DNA of 64,000 bases from Streptomyces hoynatensis (GCF_003626535.1 NZ_RBAL01000008.1:1-64000), one strand, 5' to 3'. Counted from the stretch's first letter, positions 25,401-35,370 are shown. Numbers and translations: made by a program. The notes: generated from the sequence alone by a model not told the origin.

Positions 25401-27290
25401 TCGGCGAGCCGGAACAGGGCCACCTCGACGGCGAACAGCGCGGGCTGGGTCCAGCCGGTGCGGTCCAGGGCGGCGGGCCGCCCGGCGTCCCCCGCCGTTT
25501 CCGCCGGGTGCGGGGCGTCGGCGGCCGGCGCGCCCCACATCACCTCGCGCAGCGTGGCCTCGGGGCCCGGCAGGGGGCGGGCGGCGAGGTGGCCGTCGAG
25601 TTCGGCGAGGACGGCGTCCAGGGCCTCGGCGAACACCGGGAAACGGCCGTGGAGTTCGCGGCCCATGCCCAGGCGCTGGGAGCCCTGCCCGGAGAACAGG
25701 AAGGCGAGGGAGGGTTCGGCGGCCTGGCCGCGGGCGGCCTCCACGACGCCGTCGGGGGTGGCGAGCAGCACCGCGCGGTGGTCGAAGAGGGAGCGGGTGG
25801 TGACCAGGGCGTGGCCGATGCCGGCGGGGGCGGGCGCGCCGGGCCGGGCGGCGAACTCCCGCAGACGCGCGATCTGTTCGTCGAGGGCGGCCGGCGAGGC
25901 GGCCGACACCGGCCAGGGCACCAGGGCGGGCGTGGCGCGCTCGGCACCCGGGTCCGCGGCCGGGTCTGCGGCCGGATCGCCCGGGGCGGCGTCCGCGGGG
26001 GCCTGCTCGGGGACCGGTTCCGGGGCCTGTTCGAGGATGACGTGGGCGTTGGTGCCCGAGATGCCGAAGGAGGACACCGCGGACCTGCGCGGGCGGCCCG
26101 CCTCGGGCCAGGCGGTGGGCTCGGTCGCCAGCGCGACGGCCCCCGCGGACCAGTCGACGTGCGAGGTGGGCCGGTCGACGTGGAGGGTCTGCGGCACCAG
26201 GCCGTGCCGCATGGCCATCGTCATCTTGATGACGCCCGCGACGCCGGCGGCGGCCTGGGTGTGCCCGAGGTTCGACTTGATGGAGCCGAGCAGCAGCGGG
26301 CGGTCGGCGGGCCGGTCCTGGCCGTAGGTGGCGAGGAGGGCCTGGGCCTCGATGGGGTCGCCGAGGGTGGTGCCGGTGCCGTGCGCCTCGACGGCGTCCA
26401 CGTCGGCGGGGGTGAGGTCGGCGCCGGCCAGGGCCTGGCGGATCACCCGCTGCTGGGAGGGGCCGTTGGGGGCGGTGAGCCCGTTGCTCGCGCCGTCCTG
26501 GTTGATCGCCGAGCCGCGGACCACGGCCAGGACCTGGTGCCCGTTGCGCCGCGCGTCGGAGAGGCGTTCCAGGACGAGGACGCCGACGCCCTCGGACCAG
26601 CCGGTGCCGTCGGCGGCGTCCGCGAAGGACTTGCAGCGCCCGTCGGGGGCCAGGCCGCCCTGGAGGGTGAACTCGACGAAGGTCTGCGGGGTGGACATCA
26701 CGGCGACGCCGCCGGCGAGGGCGAGGTCGCACTCGCCGCGGCGCAGGGACTGCGCGGCCAGGTGCAGGGCCACCAGGGAGGAGGAGCAGGCGGTGTCCAC
26801 GGTGACCGCGGGCCCTTCCAGGCCGAGGCTGTAGGCGACGCGGCCGGACACCACGCTGCCCGCGGTGCCGACGCTGCCGTACAGCTCGGCGCCCTGGCCC
26901 GGCTTGGCGTTGCCGGTGCCGTAGTCGTGGAACATCAGCCCGGCGAAGACGCCGGTGGCGCTGCCGCGCAGGTCGGCCGGGACGATGCCGGCGCGTTCTA
27001 TCGCCTCCCAGGAGGTTTCGAGGAAGAGCCGCTGCTGCGGGTCCATGGCCAGCGCCTCGCGCGGCGCGATGCCGAAGAAGGCGGCGTCGAAGCCCGCGGC
27101 GTCCCGCAGGAAGCCGCCGTGGCCGGTGGCGCTGCCGCCGGCGGCGAGCGCGGCCAGGTCCCAGCCGCGGTCGGCGGGGAAGGGGGCGAGCGCCTCCCGG
27201 CCCTCGGCCACCAGCCGCCACAGGTCCTCGGGCGAGTCGACGCCGCCGGGGTAGCGGCAGGCCATGCCGACGATCGCCAGGGGCTCGTCG
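22460..27290 (-). other. PKS module 1 (KS-AT-KR-ACP, malonyl, A-type KR) with C-terminal docking domain
   Basis: KS cysteine codon is at 26786-26788. The malonyl-type AT has HAFH near 25060-25075. There is no DH; a dimerisation element (AVDAAFWDL onwards) lies before the KR. The KR lacks LDD and has SGAGSWGS with the tryptophan typical of A-type KRs, unlike every other KR in the window. ACP serine is at 22829-22831. The chain leaves as a beta-hydroxy acyl unit of opposite configuration class. Confidence 0.88.
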
Positions 27291-30200
27291 GCCGCGGCGG
27301 CGGGGCGGCGGCGCGCGGCGGCGGGGCGTTCGCCGAGCAGTTCGGCCAGCAGGTGCCTGGCCAGGGCCCGCGGCGTCGGGTGGTCGAAGGCGAGGGTGGC
27401 GGGCAGCGGCAGCCCGGTGGCCTCGGCCAGGCGGTTGCGCAGCCGGACCGCGCCGACGGAGGTCAGGCCGAGTTCCTTGAACGAGCGCCGGGTGTCGCGG
27501 GCCGCGTCGCGCGCGCCGCCGGCGACGGCCGCGGTGGCCTCCCGCACCAGGTCCAGGAGGTGGCCCTCCCGCTCGGGCGCGGGGAGCGCGGCGAGCCGCT
27601 CGCGCAGCGCGGCGGCGTCCCGCGCGCCGTCCTGCGCCTCCCCGGTGACCTCGACGAGGCCGCGCAGGACGGCGGGCACGTCCCCGGTGGTGGTCTGCGC
27701 GTGCAGGGCGGAGCCGTTGACGCGGGTGACGACGGCGTGCGCCAGGTCCATGCCGAGAGCCACGTCGAACATGGCGAGGCTCTCCTGCGTGGACAGTTCG
27801 GGGGCGTCGGGCGACCAGGAGCCGAGCGCCACGCACAGCGCGGGCAGGCCCTGGGCGCGGCGGTGCCTGGCGAGCGCCTCAAGGAAGGCGTGCGCGGCGG
27901 CCGCTTCGCCGTGTCCCGGGGTCCCCAGCGCGCCGGGGACCGAGCCGAGCAGCACGAAGGCCGCGAGGTCCGCGCCGGCGGTCAGCTCGTGCAGGTGGGC
28001 CGCGCCCCGGGCGACGGAGGCGAAGGTGGCCGCGGCCTGGCCCTCCCGGTCGGGGCGCGGCTCGGCCTCGGCGTGCAGCACGGCGGTCAGGGGCCGCTTG
28101 AGGCCGCCGAGCAGGGCGGCCAGGGCCGCCCGGTCGGTCACGTCGCAGTCCGCGACGGTGGCCCGCGCGCCGAACCTGCCCAGTTCGGCGGCGAGCCGCC
28201 CGGTGGCCCCCGTGGGGTCGGCCTCGCCCGGTGGGGCGAGGAGCAGCAGGTGGCGGGCGCCGTGGGTGGCGACCAGGTGGCGGGCCAGGGCGGCGCCGGT
28301 GGGGCCGGTGGCGCCGCTGAGCAGGACGGTGCCCTTCGGGTCGAGAGCGGCGGCGGGCTCGGCCGCCGTGCCGGCCGAGACCCGCGTCAGCCGCGGCCGG
28401 AACGCGATCCCGCCGCGGACGGCGAGCCGGGGCTCTTCCGAGGCGAGGGCGAGCGGCAGGGCCGCCGCCGAGTCCGGGTGGCCGTCGAGGTCGACGAGGA
28501 GGAAACGGCCGGGGTGCGCGGCCTGCAGGGCGGTGAGCGCGGCCCAGGCGGCGGCGTGGGCCGGGTCGGGGGGCCGCTCCTCGGTGCCGGTGGCCAGGGC
28601 GCCGCGGGTGAGGACGGCCAGGCGGCGGGCGGGCGCCGCGCCCTCGCCGGCGGAGACCAGCGCGGCGAGTTCGGCCGGCACCGCGGGCGTCTCGGCGCCG
28701 GGCGCGGCCTCCGTGGGGCAGCACCACAGGGCGAGATCCGCGAGGCCGGCAGGGTCCATGGGGGCTGCGGGGTCCGCGGCGCCTGCGGGGGCCGGTTGCT
28801 GCGGGGCGTGGCCGGGGCCGGTGACCGTGAGGCCGGCCGCGGCGAGGGGGGCCGCGAGCCCGAAGGGGTCGCCCTCCCCGAGCAGCACGCAGCTCCCGGG
28901 GGCCGGGGCCGCGCCCGGGCGCACCGAGGGCAGCGGCAGCCAGTCCACCCGCAGCAGGGCGTCGTGCTGGTCGCCGCCGGTGGCCCGCAGCCGCGCCGGC
29001 CGCTCCAGCAGCACGTGCCTGGTGATCTTCCCCGAGGGGGTGCGCGGGATCTCGTCGATCTCGTAGAGCTCGTGCGGCACCTTGAAGTTGGCCAGGCGCT
29101 CGCGGCAGATCGCGAAGACCTCTTCCGGGTCGAAGCCGCCGGGTCCCGGGATGACGAAGGCGACGGGCACCTCCCCGAACACCGGGTGCGGCCTGCCGAC
29201 GACGGCGGTGTCCGCGACGCCGGGCGCCAGGCGCACCGCCTCCTCGATCTCCTGGGGGTGGACGTTCTCCCCGTTGCGGATGATGAGTTCCTTGATGCGG
29301 CCGGTGATGGTGAGGTAGCCGGCCGAGTCGCTGCGGGCCAGGTCACCCGTGTGGTACCAGCCGTGCTCCATGGCGCGGGCGGTGTCCTCTGGCTGGTTGT
29401 GGTAGCCGGCCATGAGGTTGGGGCCGCGCACCCACAGCTCGCCCTCCTCGCCGAGCGGCACGTCCTCCCCGGTGTCCGGGTTCACCAGCCGCACCGAAAG
29501 GCCCGGCACGGGCAGGCCGCAGGAGCCCTCCACCCTCTCCCCCGTGGGCCAGTTGGTGATGAAGGTGCCGCAGGCCTCGGTGGCGCCGTAGCCGTCGAGC
29601 AGCGGCACCCCGAAGGTCTCCTCGAACGCGGCCGGCAGCTTCGCCGGGCAGGAGGTGCCGCTGGTCAGGCAGGCCCGCAGCCTCAGGTCCGCGGGCACCC
29701 CCGCCGTGCGGGCCGCCTCCAGCAGGTAGTGGTAGAGGGCGGGCACGCCGGTGAGGAAGGTGACCGGCTCCTCGCCGAGGGCGCGCAGGATCTCCTCGGG
29801 CGCGAGGCCGTCGGTGATGCTCGCGGTGGCGCCGACGGCGGTGATGCCCAGGACGCAGAAGATGTGGGCGAGGCTGTGGTGCAGCGGCAGCGGCCACAGC
29901 ACGTAGTCGTCCTCGCTGAGGCCGAGGACCGGGGCGTAACAGGCGGAGACCGACCACAGGCAGCTGCGGTTGGTGGAGAGAACCCCCTTGGGCTTGCCGG
30001 TGGTTCCCGAGGTGTAGAGCATCCAGGCGACGTCGTCGAGCTCCTGGTCGTCGCGCGGCGGCGCCGTCGGCTCGGCCGCCATCAGCTCCTCGAAACGCGT
30101 CACGCCCGCCGCGGCCGCGGCCTCGTTCCCGGCGGGGCCGGTGACGACGACGCGCAGGTAGTCGCGCGTCGGCAGGCAGGCGAGTACCTGGTCGAGGTGG

Positions 30201-30541
30201 GCCGGGTCGGTGATGACGAGCCTGGCGCCGCTGTCGTCGAGGGCGTACTCCAGCTCGGCGTCGGCCGAGTGCGGATTGAGGGGCACGCCGACCCCGCTGG
30301 CCCTGGCCACCGCGAGGTAGCTCTCGATGACCTCGACGCAGTTCCCGAGGTAGATCATCGCCCGGTCGGCCGGCTGCAGCCCGAGGTCCGCCAGGTGCCC
30401 GGCGAGGCGGCCGGTGCGCTCCGCCAGTTCCCGGTAGCTGACGGCCCGTTGACGATCGCGAAAGGCGATCTTGCCGGCCAGGCGCTCGGCGTGGTCCCGC
30501 AGCAGCTCTGGCAGGGGCCGGATCAGCTCGGTACGCAGCAT
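22460..30541 (-). CDS. Loading PKS: CoA-ligase-like domain, dead KR, ACP, then module 1 (KS-AT-KR-ACP)
   Basis: Activates a carboxylic acid starter as its adenylate, loads it on its own ACP and performs the first extension (2,693 aa). The ligase domain (about 1-515) has [11 protein letters not shown] at 176-186, GYGATE at 318-323 and PSGKI with catalytic Lys505. A KR-like domain (about 525-960) is degenerate. An ACP (about 985-1070) has Ser1028 in GLTS. Module 1 follows: KS with Cys1252, malonyl AT (HAFH near 1823), dimerisation element, A-type KR with Tyr2400, ACP Ser2571, and two C-terminal docking helices. The start ATG at 30541 has AGGGAG 8 bases upstream; longer in-frame starts run into the promoter. 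It is operonic with the next PKS gene and divergent from a flavin hydroxylase. Ligase-KR-ACP loaders resemble those priming with aryl or cyclohexyl acids (rapamycin, candicidin type); the actual starter is unknown. Confidence 0.95.
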   Translation of the reverse strand: MLRTELIRPLPELLRDHAERLAGKIAFRDRQRAVSYRELAERTGRLAGHLADLGLQPADRAMIYLGNCVEVIESYLAVARASGVGVPLNPHSADAELEYALDDSGARLVITDPAHLDQVLACLPTRDYLRVVVTGPAGNEAAAAAGVTRFEELMAAEPTAPPRDDQELDDVAWMLYTSGTTGKPKGVLSTNRSCLWSVSACYAPVLGLSEDDYVLWPLPLHHSLAHIFCVLGITAVGATASITDGLAPEEILRALGEEPVTFLTGVPALYHYLLEAARTAGVPADLRLRACLTSGTSCPAKLPAAFEETFGVPLLDGYGATEACGTFITNWPTGERVEGSCGLPVPGLSVRLVNPDTGEDVPLGEEGELWVRGPNLMAGYHNQPEDTARAMEHGWYHTGDLARSDSAGYLTITGRIKELIIRNGENVHPQEIEEAVRLAPGVADTAVVGRPHPVFGEVPVAFVIPGPGGFDPEEVFAICRERLANFKVPHELYEIDEIPRTPSGKITRHVLLERPARLRATGGDQHDALLRVDWLPLPSVRPGAAPAPGSCVLLGEGDPFGLAAPLAAAGLTVTGPGHAPQQPAPAGAADPAAPMDPAGLADLALWCCPTEAAPGAETPAVPAELAALVSAGEGAAPARRLAVLTRGALATGTEERPPDPAHAAAWAALTALQAAHPGRFLLVDLDGHPDSAAALPLALASEEPRLAVRGGIAFRPRLTRVSAGTAAEPAAALDPKGTVLLSGATGPTGAALARHLVATHGARHLLLLAPPGEADPTGATGRLAAELGRFGARATVADCDVTDRAALAALLGGLKRPLTAVLHAEAEPRPDREGQAAATFASVARGAAHLHELTAGADLAAFVLLGSVPGALGTPGHGEAAAAHAFLEALARHRRAQGLPALCVALGSWSPDAPELSTQESLAMFDVALGMDLAHAVVTRVNGSALHAQTTTGDVPAVLRGLVEVTGEAQDGARDAAALRERLAALPAPEREGHLLDLVREATAAVAGGARDAARDTRRSFKELGLTSVGAVRLRNRLAEATGLPLPATLAFDHPTPRALARHLLAELLGERPAAARRRPAAAADEPLAIVGMACRYPGGVDSPEDLWRLVAEGREALAPFPADRGWDLAALAAGGSATGHGGFLRDAAGFDAAFFGIAPREALAMDPQQRLFLETSWEAIERAGIVPADLRGSATGVFAGLMFHDYGTGNAKPGQGAELYGSVGTAGSVVSGRVAYSLGLEGPAVTVDTACSSSLVALHLAAQSLRRGECDLALAGGVAVMSTPQTFVEFTLQGGLAPDGRCKSFADAADGTGWSEGVGVLVLERLSDARRNGHQVLAVVRGSAINQDGASNGLTAPNGPSQQRVIRQALAGADLTPADVDAVEAHGTGTTLGDPIEAQALLATYGQDRPADRPLLLGSIKSNLGHTQAAAGVAGVIKMTMAMRHGLVPQTLHVDRPTSHVDWSAGAVALATEPTAWPEAGRPRRSAVSSFGISGTNAHVILEQAPEPVPEQAPADAAPGDPAADPAADPGAERATPALVPWPVSAASPAALDEQIARLREFAARPGAPAPAGIGHALVTTRSLFDHRAVLLATPDGVVEAARGQAAEPSLAFLFSGQGSQRLGMGRELHGRFPVFAEALDAVLAELDGHLAARPLPGPEATLREVMWGAPAADAPHPAETAGDAGRPAALDRTGWTQPALFAVEVALFRLAESFGLRPGYLAGHSIGEVAAAHVAGVLSLPDACALVAARARLMEALPEGGAMAAIQATEEEIAADLTEEVALAAVNGPGSVVLSGSAAAVEALAARYASLGRKTTRLTVSHAFHSPLMDPMLDEFRATVTGLSFAPPRIPVVSNLTGDVVSAEELATPEYWVRHVRGTVRFADGVAALARRGVSAFLELGPDGVLCGMAADSAPDALLVPVLRKDRPEELTALTALARLHVSGVPVDWRATHHGPAPRTVDLPTYAFQHQRFWPEAPAAPAGAATAVDAAFWDLVGSGDAAAVADRLDLDAETTTRMMPALTGWLDRRRSRATVDSWRYGESWTPLAPATGRPAAWLALAPATEGDPWTEAALAALGPDATVLRLDPETTGRAELAKRLATYADTPFAGVLSLLAAPTAPPTAPHTGPVPAALTRTLPLVQAHAEAGLAAPLWCVTRGAVAPGPGESVSRPEQTALWGLGRSAALELPRQWGGLIDLPEELTEPALDAFAAFLAETGQEDQVAVRATGLHARRLVPAPGTPAPPRPLRGTVLITGGTGGLGGHVARWAAAQGATHLLLTSRRGPDAPGADALRAELEALGARVTLAACDAADRERLTEVLAAVPDGEPLTAVVHAAGVDTGDGPLRDLDPARLGPLLRAKITAAWNLHELTAERELDAFVLFSSGAGSWGSGGRPGYAAGNAYLDGLARYRRGLGLPATSLAWGSWAEAGLGAADETTRERFRRQGVLPMAPDLAVRALQHALEEDLTLLTVTHTDWARFAPAFTAERPSPLLAGIPEARAALAPAEPAGEAGTAEPALARRLAGLSPEERDRAVLDLVRAEAATVLGHDHPGGILVDQVFRDQGFDSVTAVEMRERLRAATGLTMPAGLVFDYPTPRAVADHLLAALAQEAAPATGTALDELARLEAALDAPTADGTDRGQLERRLEQLLARLRRPAAPEAEHTSDEDIHTVPVDRLLSIIDDELFDHS
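27316..30541 (-). other. Loading module: acyl-CoA-ligase-like adenylation + inactive KR + ACP
   Basis: The adenylation domain is of the aryl/acyl-CoA-ligase kind, not an NRPS amino-acid A domain: it follows no condensation domain and lacks the Asp/Lys amino-acid pocket context. In the KR-like domain the cofactor motif reads SGATGPTG instead of TGGTGGLG, the catalytic Tyr position is Ala880 and the Asn position is His. It probably survives only as structure, like the vestigial reductive domains in the rapamycin and FK520 loaders. Confidence 0.85.
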
Positions 30542-30618
30542 CGGCGGCACTCCCTGTTGGCGATCCGATCGGGTTGCACGCAACCGGCGCGCTGGCTGGG
30601 AGTGTTTCACCTGCACAT

Positions 30619-30634
30619 TGAGGGAATCCCCCAA
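30619..30634. promoter_or_regulatory. Second, weaker PAS-LuxR-like box
   Basis: This stretch with core GGGAATCCCC matches about 12 of 16 positions of the same consensus. It lies 48 bases (start to start) from the stronger site, inside the same divergent promoter. Confidence 0.35.
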
Positions 30635-30666
30635 ACCACCGGCGCCCCCGGCCACCTGCCGGAACA

Positions 30667-30682
30667 GGCGGGATTTCCCTAG
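30667..30682. promoter_or_regulatory. PAS-LuxR-type operator-like dyad in divergent promoter
   Basis: The 297-base gap between the loading PKS and the flavin hydroxylase contains GGCGGGATTTCCCTAG. On the other strand this matches 14 of 16 positions of the PimM/PAS-LuxR consensus CTVGGGAWWTCCCBAG. It lies 126 bases from the PKS start and 157 from the hydroxylase start, so one bound activator could serve both. No PAS-LuxR gene is in the window. Confidence 0.55.
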
Positions 30683-30838
30683 AGTTCGGCCACTTCCCGC
30701 GAGCCCGGTGGTAGCGTCGGCGAAGTTCCTGCCGGGCCACGGCCGCTCCCGCTCTCGCCGGACGCGACCATGTGCCGTTTTCGCCGAGCCGGCAACGCAC
30801 GGCTCTTCAGCCCGCAGACCGACCGCCGGGGATGAGAT

Positions 30839-32521
30839 ATGGCAGCCGCAACCGACCGCGCCCAATCGGCGACCGAGACCGACGCGGACGTGGTGATCAT
30901 CGGGAATGGGCCGACCGGCCAGACCCTTTCGCTCCTCCTGGCCCGGCGCGGCTGGCGGGTGATCGTCCTCGAACGGTACCCCGGCGCCTACGAGTTGCCC
31001 CGGGTCAAGGGCTTCGACGGCGAGACGGCGCGGAACTTCGCCGCCGCCGGCATCGCCGAGCAGCTGCCCGGCATCATCGAGCGGCTCGGCGAGTACGAGT
31101 TCAGGAACGCCGCGGGACAGGCACTGATCCGTTTCGAGCTGCCCTTCGAACCCGGCTGGGACGGCTGGCCGCCCGCCGTCGTCATCCACCAGCCGACGCT
31201 GGAGGCCACGCTTGACGCGCAGGCCAGGACGCTGCCCACCCTGCGGGTGCTGCGCGGGCACCGGGCGCTGCGGGTGAGCGAGCACCCCGGGCACGTGGAG
31301 ATCTCCGCCCCCGGGCCCACGCCCGGCGTCGAAAAGGTCACCGCCTCCTGGCTGGTGGGCTGCGACGGGGCGAACAGCTTCGTGCGCGACTGCCTGGGCG
31401 GCAAGATGATCGACATGGGGTACAAGCAGGAGTGGCTCCTGGTCGACCTCAAGTTCCACGAGCCGCGCGTCTTCGACCCCAACGACCGGCAGATCTGCGA
31501 CCCGATGCGCCCCACGACGATGGTGGCCAGCGGCCGGGGCCACCGCCGCTGGGAGTTCCGGCGGCTGCCCGGCGAGACCGCGGCGGAGCTGACGCGCCCC
31601 GAGGCCGCCTGGCGGCTGCTCGCGCCCTACGGCGCCACCCCGGAGAACTCCACCATCGCCCGGCAGGTCATGTACACCTTCCAGGCGGCGATCAGCGACA
31701 CCTGGCGGTCGGGCCGGATGCTCATCGCGGGCGACGCCGCCCACCTGATGCCGCCGTTCGCCGGTCAGGGCATGTGCTCGGGCATCAGGGACGCCGCCAA
31801 TCTGGCCTGGAAGCTGGACCTGGTGCTGCGCGGCGTCTCGGACGAGGCGCTGCTCGACACGTACGCGGCCGAGCGCGACCCGCACGTGCGGGAGGCGATC
31901 GGCTTCTCCGTCCAGATGGGGCAGCTCATCTCGGAACTCGACACGGTGCGCGCCGCGCAGCGCGACGCCCAGCTGCTCGCCGCCCAGGCCGCCCCCCAGG
32001 AGGGTGCCCCGCCGCTCGCCGGGCCACCGCCCGAGGGGCAGGCCGAGCCGGGTGCGGCGCCCTCCGACTTCCGCTTCGCGGTCGGCGAGGGCGTGCTGCG
32101 GCGCAACGAGCGCGGCGAGCCGGTGCCGCTGGCCGGCGCCCGCAGCCCGCAGGGGCGGGTCGCGCGCGGCGAGGAGTCGGGCCTGTTCGACGACGTGGTG
32201 GGGCGCGGCTTCGTGCTGCTGGCCACCTTCGACCCGCGGGCCGCGCTCTCCGCCGAGGAACTGGCGTTCCTGGAGCGGATCGGCGCCCGCGTGGTGCGCG
32301 TCCTGCACGCCGACACGGCGCCGGAGAAGGCCAGGGAGCACGAGGTGGTGGACGTGGACAACGTCTACCTCCCCTACCTCGCCGACGCCGGTCAGGTGGC
32401 GGCCCTGGTCCGCCCCGACTTCTACGTCTTCGGCACCGCCTGGGACCGCGCCGACCTCTCCGGCCTGGTCGGTGCCCTGCGGGAGCAGCTGGCCGCCGAG
32501 CCGGTCCCCGCCGCGGGCTGA
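30839..32521 (+). CDS. FAD-dependent aromatic hydroxylase, MhpA/class A flavoprotein family
   Basis: A class A flavin monooxygenase using FAD, NAD(P)H and oxygen, usually to hydroxylate a phenolic ring (560 aa). The Rossmann motif IGNGPTG is at residues 21-27, the DG motif GCDG at 174-177, and the second FAD motif [14 protein letters not shown] at 298-311. The [17 protein letters not shown] segment (48-64) resembles 3-(3-hydroxyphenyl)propionate hydroxylase (MhpA). The C-terminal thioredoxin-like extension of this family is present. The ATG follows a GGGGA about six bases upstream. The gene is divergent from the loading PKS and likely co-regulated through the dyad between them. Family knowledge makes a phenol-type substrate likely; whether it acts on the starter acid or the finished polyketide is unknown. 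A GC-rich hairpin follows its stop. Confidence 0.9.
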   Translation: MAAATDRAQSATETDADVVIIGNGPTGQTLSLLLARRGWRVIVLERYPGAYELPRVKGFDGETARNFAAAGIAEQLPGIIERLGEYEFRNAAGQALIRFELPFEPGWDGWPPAVVIHQPTLEATLDAQARTLPTLRVLRGHRALRVSEHPGHVEISAPGPTPGVEKVTASWLVGCDGANSFVRDCLGGKMIDMGYKQEWLLVDLKFHEPRVFDPNDRQICDPMRPTTMVASGRGHRRWEFRRLPGETAAELTRPEAAWRLLAPYGATPENSTIARQVMYTFQAAISDTWRSGRMLIAGDAAHLMPPFAGQGMCSGIRDAANLAWKLDLVLRGVSDEALLDTYAAERDPHVREAIGFSVQMGQLISELDTVRAAQRDAQLLAAQAAPQEGAPPLAGPPPEGQAEPGAAPSDFRFAVGEGVLRRNERGEPVPLAGARSPQGRVARGEESGLFDDVVGRGFVLLATFDPRAALSAEELAFLERIGARVVRVLHADTAPEKAREHEVVDVDNVYLPYLADAGQVAALVRPDFYVFGTAWDRADLSGLVGALREQLAAEPVPAAG

Positions 32522-32534
32522 ACGCCGCGGCCCC

Positions 32535-32559
32535 GCGGCCCGGGGCCGCCCCGGGCCGC
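32535..32559 (+). terminator. GC-rich hairpin after the flavin hydroxylase
   Basis: A perfect 11-base-pair stem (arms GCGGCCCGGGG and CCCCGGGCCGC, three-base loop) begins 14 bases after the hydroxylase stop. There is no U-tract, as is usual in Streptomyces terminators. Confidence 0.5.
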
Positions 32560-32938
32560 CGTGGCCCCGCGGCCGGGCCGGGCGGCCGGACCCGGCAGGG
32601 GCCTCGCGGCCGGGCCCGCCGGGTACCGCCGGAGCCCGGCGCCGTGTCGCCCGCCCGGGCGCCGCGGCCCGCCGGTCCCGCGAGTACGGCTTACGACTCG
32701 CGGCTCGGCGGCTCCGGCGTGCGGTGACGGCCGAACCCAGCCGTTGCGCCTGCGGGTTGCGGGCCACGCCCCGCCGTTCCGCCTGCCGGTGCGGGCCACG
32801 CTCCGCGCACGGCGCCGCCCTTGCCGTCCGGCGGGCGCAAGCCCAGAACCGGTCCGCGCAGACCCGCCCGGCCGCGGCGCGGGGAAGGAGCGTGGCGCCG
32901 AGGCCGGGACCGCGCGCCGGTCAGCAGCGCCACGCGCC
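32560..32938. other. Extremely GC-rich non-coding stretch
   Basis: About 380 bases with no credible gene: every reading frame is open only because of base composition. Composition drops sharply at about 32940, where recognisable HAD-family coding starts. That may mark a recombination junction. Confidence 0.5.
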
Positions 32939-33445
32939 GTCCACGCGCTCGACGATGCAATCGTCTCGGACTTCTACGCAGCTGCGCAAAAGCGGGAAGG
33001 GCGCATGAAGGAAGTCGGGACGTGCCTCCCCGGGGCCGTGCAGGCGATCTCCGCGATACATGAAGGTCCGGCAGCACAGTCCGTGGTGACGGGGAATATC
33101 CGCTCCATCGCCAAGGTAAAACTCGGCGCATTCGACCTTGCCCACCTCCTGGACCTTGAAGTGGGCGGTTACGGGGACGAGGGAAGTGACCGCGCCGACC
33201 TCGTTCGGCTCGCCCGCCGAAGGGCCGAGGACACATACCGCACCTCCTTCGCCGAGGCGCGAATCTTTGTGATCGGCGATACACCGCACGACGTGAAGGG
33301 TGCGCACGATGCGGGGGCATTCGCCATTGGGGTTGCGACGGGAGGCAGCTCCGCCGACGTTCTGCAGGAGTGTGGCGCCGACTTGGTGCTCGCCGACCTG
33401 ACGAATGTGGATGCGCTGCGCAAAGCAGTGTTCGGCCTCGGGTGA
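32939..33445 (+). pseudogene. Truncated HAD-family hydrolase (N-terminal nucleophile missing)
   Basis: The C-terminal two-thirds of a phosphoglycolate-phosphatase-like HAD protein can be read: the VVTGNIR motif II, a Lys-bearing segment, FVIGDTPHDVKGAHDAG for motif IV, then a normal end at a stop at 33443-33445. The first 70 or so residues, with the DxDGT-type nucleophile motif, are absent; the frame upstream is low-complexity GC-rich sequence. The protein would have no catalytic Asp and probably has no natural start (an internal ATG exists at 33005). Most likely a remnant left at a rearrangement junction. Confidence 0.7.
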
Positions 33446-33612
33446 GACTGGATCACGCAAGGTCCCCCGCGACCGCTCGATACCTCTCTCGCACATTGAT
33501 TACGGCGGGGACATCACTGTAGTGCAGCGAGGAAGACCGCATGCGTATAGCAGCCCGGAACCTGTACGGGTCCCAAGGTCTGCGAGAGCCATACCGCAGA
33601 CTCACCAGTCAG

Positions 33613-33655
33613 CCCCGCGCCTGCCCGCTGTGGCGGGTGCCGGGGTTTCGCTTTT
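33613..33655. terminator. Interrupted hairpin with T-rich tail
   Basis: An interrupted stem (CCCCG plus CCCGC, loop TGTG, GCGGG plus CGGGG) is followed on the plus strand by TTTCGCTTTT. It lies between the HAD remnant and the convergent XRE gene. The rest of 33446-33672 shows no gene. Confidence 0.4.
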
Positions 33656-33672
33656 CAAGTCACTCCGCGACG

Positions 33673-34845
33673 CTAGAAGGGGATTCCCGCTCGTTTGGCC
33701 AACGTCATGAGCCTGGGATTGCTCCTGCGGTGAATGGAAGTCAGAACACGCAGCAACTCTTGACTATGCGGGTGCACTCGGGCCATCTGTGGCGCGGCAT
33801 CCCAAGCCTCGGAAAGTGAGTCGAGCGCTCCCTCGCGATCGCCAAGTGCGAGCCGTGCACGAGAAGCATTCATGTGGAGCGGACCGATTCGCGTCGCCGG
33901 CAAGGAAAGCGGATTGTTCCTGATGTCCTCCATGGCGGACAACGCTTCGCCGTAGTCCTCCATGTCTACGGAGGTAGCCACCACATGTGTCAACGTGTTC
34001 TCCGGGCCGAAATGGATGCCGTGATCCCCAATATCACGTGGGAAATCCTCGGTCAAACGCCACGCCTGTTCTCGATGCCGCGCCGCCTCTGCTCTATCCT
34101 TCAGTCGCCCGGCTAGAGTCATTCCCCGGAGATGCAGAATCCCAAGTCCGAAAGAGCGTTCATGCGCAGTAGGGATGTTTTCTGCCTGAACCACGGCACG
34201 GTCAACTACTGCTAGCCCCCCTGCGAAGTCGCCAAAGTTCAAGAATGCGCCGGCCTCGTCTCGCGCTGCAATTACCGCGGCAAGCGGGTCAGCACGTTCG
34301 GCCGCCATCCTCTGTTTTGTGACCGCCAGGTCGGCAAGGTCCATCCAACGATGGCGAGCAGCCAGCCAGTAAACGGCGCTGTAAACGTCAGCCACCGTTG
34401 ACCAAGCGCCAGGTAGCCCAACGGCATGGGCATGGTTCGTCGCGTCAGCCAATAGATCCGGCAAGCGGCCGAGCACGCCCGCGAGATCCGCATTTCCGCG
34501 CATGCGAATGATGTCCGCAAGCCTGCTTGCGAGCTCGCTGGGCTCTTGAGGAGGTTCACCAGGAAGATCGAAGCGCCGAATTACTCCCCTGAGTTCTTTG
34601 ATTTTCCCCTCATTGGCTGGTTCGACGGGCGTCTTCCCCAGCACTTCATCGAGCGTGTAACCGAGAGCATTTGCGATGGACGCAGCCACCCCCTGACTCA
34701 GCGTCCGGTCGCCAATCTCAATCTTGCTGAGCAGAGATACGGAAATTCCCGCCCTGCGCGCCAGCGCCGCCTGTCCCATCCCACGGGCCTTGCGGAGTAC
34801 GGCGACGTTCTGCCCGGGTCCGGGAATCCTCGTCGTTCCGGTCAT
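33673..34845 (-). CDS. XRE-family helix-turn-helix regulator with TPR-like C-terminal domain
   Basis: A cytoplasmic DNA-binding regulator of 390 aa. Residues about 10-65 form a Cro/C1-type helix-turn-helix (RKARGMGQAALARRAGIS then LLSKIEIGDRTLSQG). The remaining 300 residues are helical repeats resembling TPRs, the layout of a common Streptomyces regulator class that senses peptides or small ligands. The start at 34845 is chosen because it precedes the HTH directly and has GGAAG upstream; the open frame extends further but through intergenic sequence. It is divergent from a small ORF at 35035. Base composition is clearly lower in GC than the PKS genes. The target is unknown; a link to the polyketide cluster is not evident. 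Confidence 0.85.
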   Translation of the reverse strand: MTGTTRIPGPGQNVAVLRKARGMGQAALARRAGISVSLLSKIEIGDRTLSQGVAASIANALGYTLDEVLGKTPVEPANEGKIKELRGVIRRFDLPGEPPQEPSELASRLADIIRMRGNADLAGVLGRLPDLLADATNHAHAVGLPGAWSTVADVYSAVYWLAARHRWMDLADLAVTKQRMAAERADPLAAVIAARDEAGAFLNFGDFAGGLAVVDRAVVQAENIPTAHERSFGLGILHLRGMTLAGRLKDRAEAARHREQAWRLTEDFPRDIGDHGIHFGPENTLTHVVATSVDMEDYGEALSAMEDIRNNPLSLPATRIGPLHMNASRARLALGDREGALDSLSEAWDAAPQMARVHPHSQELLRVLTSIHRRSNPRLMTLAKRAGIPF

Positions 34846-34914
34846 GGCCTCAGTCTTCCGTCGGTCGTCTCGGGACTCCAATGCTGCCAGCCGGCGAGAA
34901 GTACCGCACGGCTG

Positions 34915-34932
34915 CTGTGCATGAACTGTGCA
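34915..34932. promoter_or_regulatory. Direct repeat CTGTGCA x2, candidate XRE operator
   Basis: Two CTGTGCA copies with an 11-base period (34915-34921 and 34926-34932) lie in the 189-base divergent gap between the XRE regulator and the small ORF at 35035. One helical turn of spacing suits a dimeric HTH protein. No experimental support. Confidence 0.35.
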
Positions 34933-35034
34933 AGTCCGCGCGCCACCAGGCGCGTTGACTGAGTGACAGGAAGACCCCCGCAGCCGATGCGCGTCGGCCC
35001 GGGGGCATGGGCCACCTGAAAGGAGCAGGCAACC

Positions 35035-35370
35035 ATGCCTGAGTCTACGCATCGTGTCGGCAGTCAGCCGCCGGTGCCCGGAGCGCGGCGGTTGCCGTGG
35101 CAAGACGGAGAGGGGCGCCCCGCCTACCTCATGCCGGGCAACGAGGCCGGGATGCTTGCCCGTATCGCTGACTCGTTGGAGGGCGCCCAACTCCACGACG
35201 CGGCCATAGTGCTTGATCACTCGTTGGCCGTGCTGGCGAACGGTGGCGCGACCGATCACGAGTTGCGGTTCGCTGCCGAACGGCTGTCCGAGTGCCTGCA
35301 CAACGCGCTGAACGTGGCCGAGTCGCGCGGCATGAGGCTGCACCAGGGCGACAACGAGGCGGGTGACTGA
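35035..35370 (+). CDS. Small hypothetical protein divergent from the XRE regulator
   Basis: A 111-aa soluble protein with a clear AAAGGAG ribosome-binding site ten bases before the ATG. It has no signal peptide or membrane segment. The middle (about residues 35-100) is predicted helical, with regular hydrophobic spacing. Small ORFs of this sort are often found divergent from XRE-TPR regulators in Streptomyces, which suggests a partner or target role. I recognise no domain. Confidence 0.7.
   Translation: MPESTHRVGSQPPVPGARRLPWQDGEGRPAYLMPGNEAGMLARIADSLEGAQLHDAAIVLDHSLAVLANGGATDHELRFAAERLSECLHNALNVAESRGMRLHQGDNEAGD

Noticed and set aside
27316..30541. NRPS amino-acid adenylation domain as the loading unit
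   Set aside because: There is no condensation domain, and the overall sequence resembles acyl/aryl-CoA ligases. The substrate still needs testing.
30542..32767. Upstream extension of the loading PKS to 32767
   Set aside because: The extra codons run through the promoter and antisense to the flavin hydroxylase. The AGGAG-like site and ligase N-terminus fit ATG 30541.
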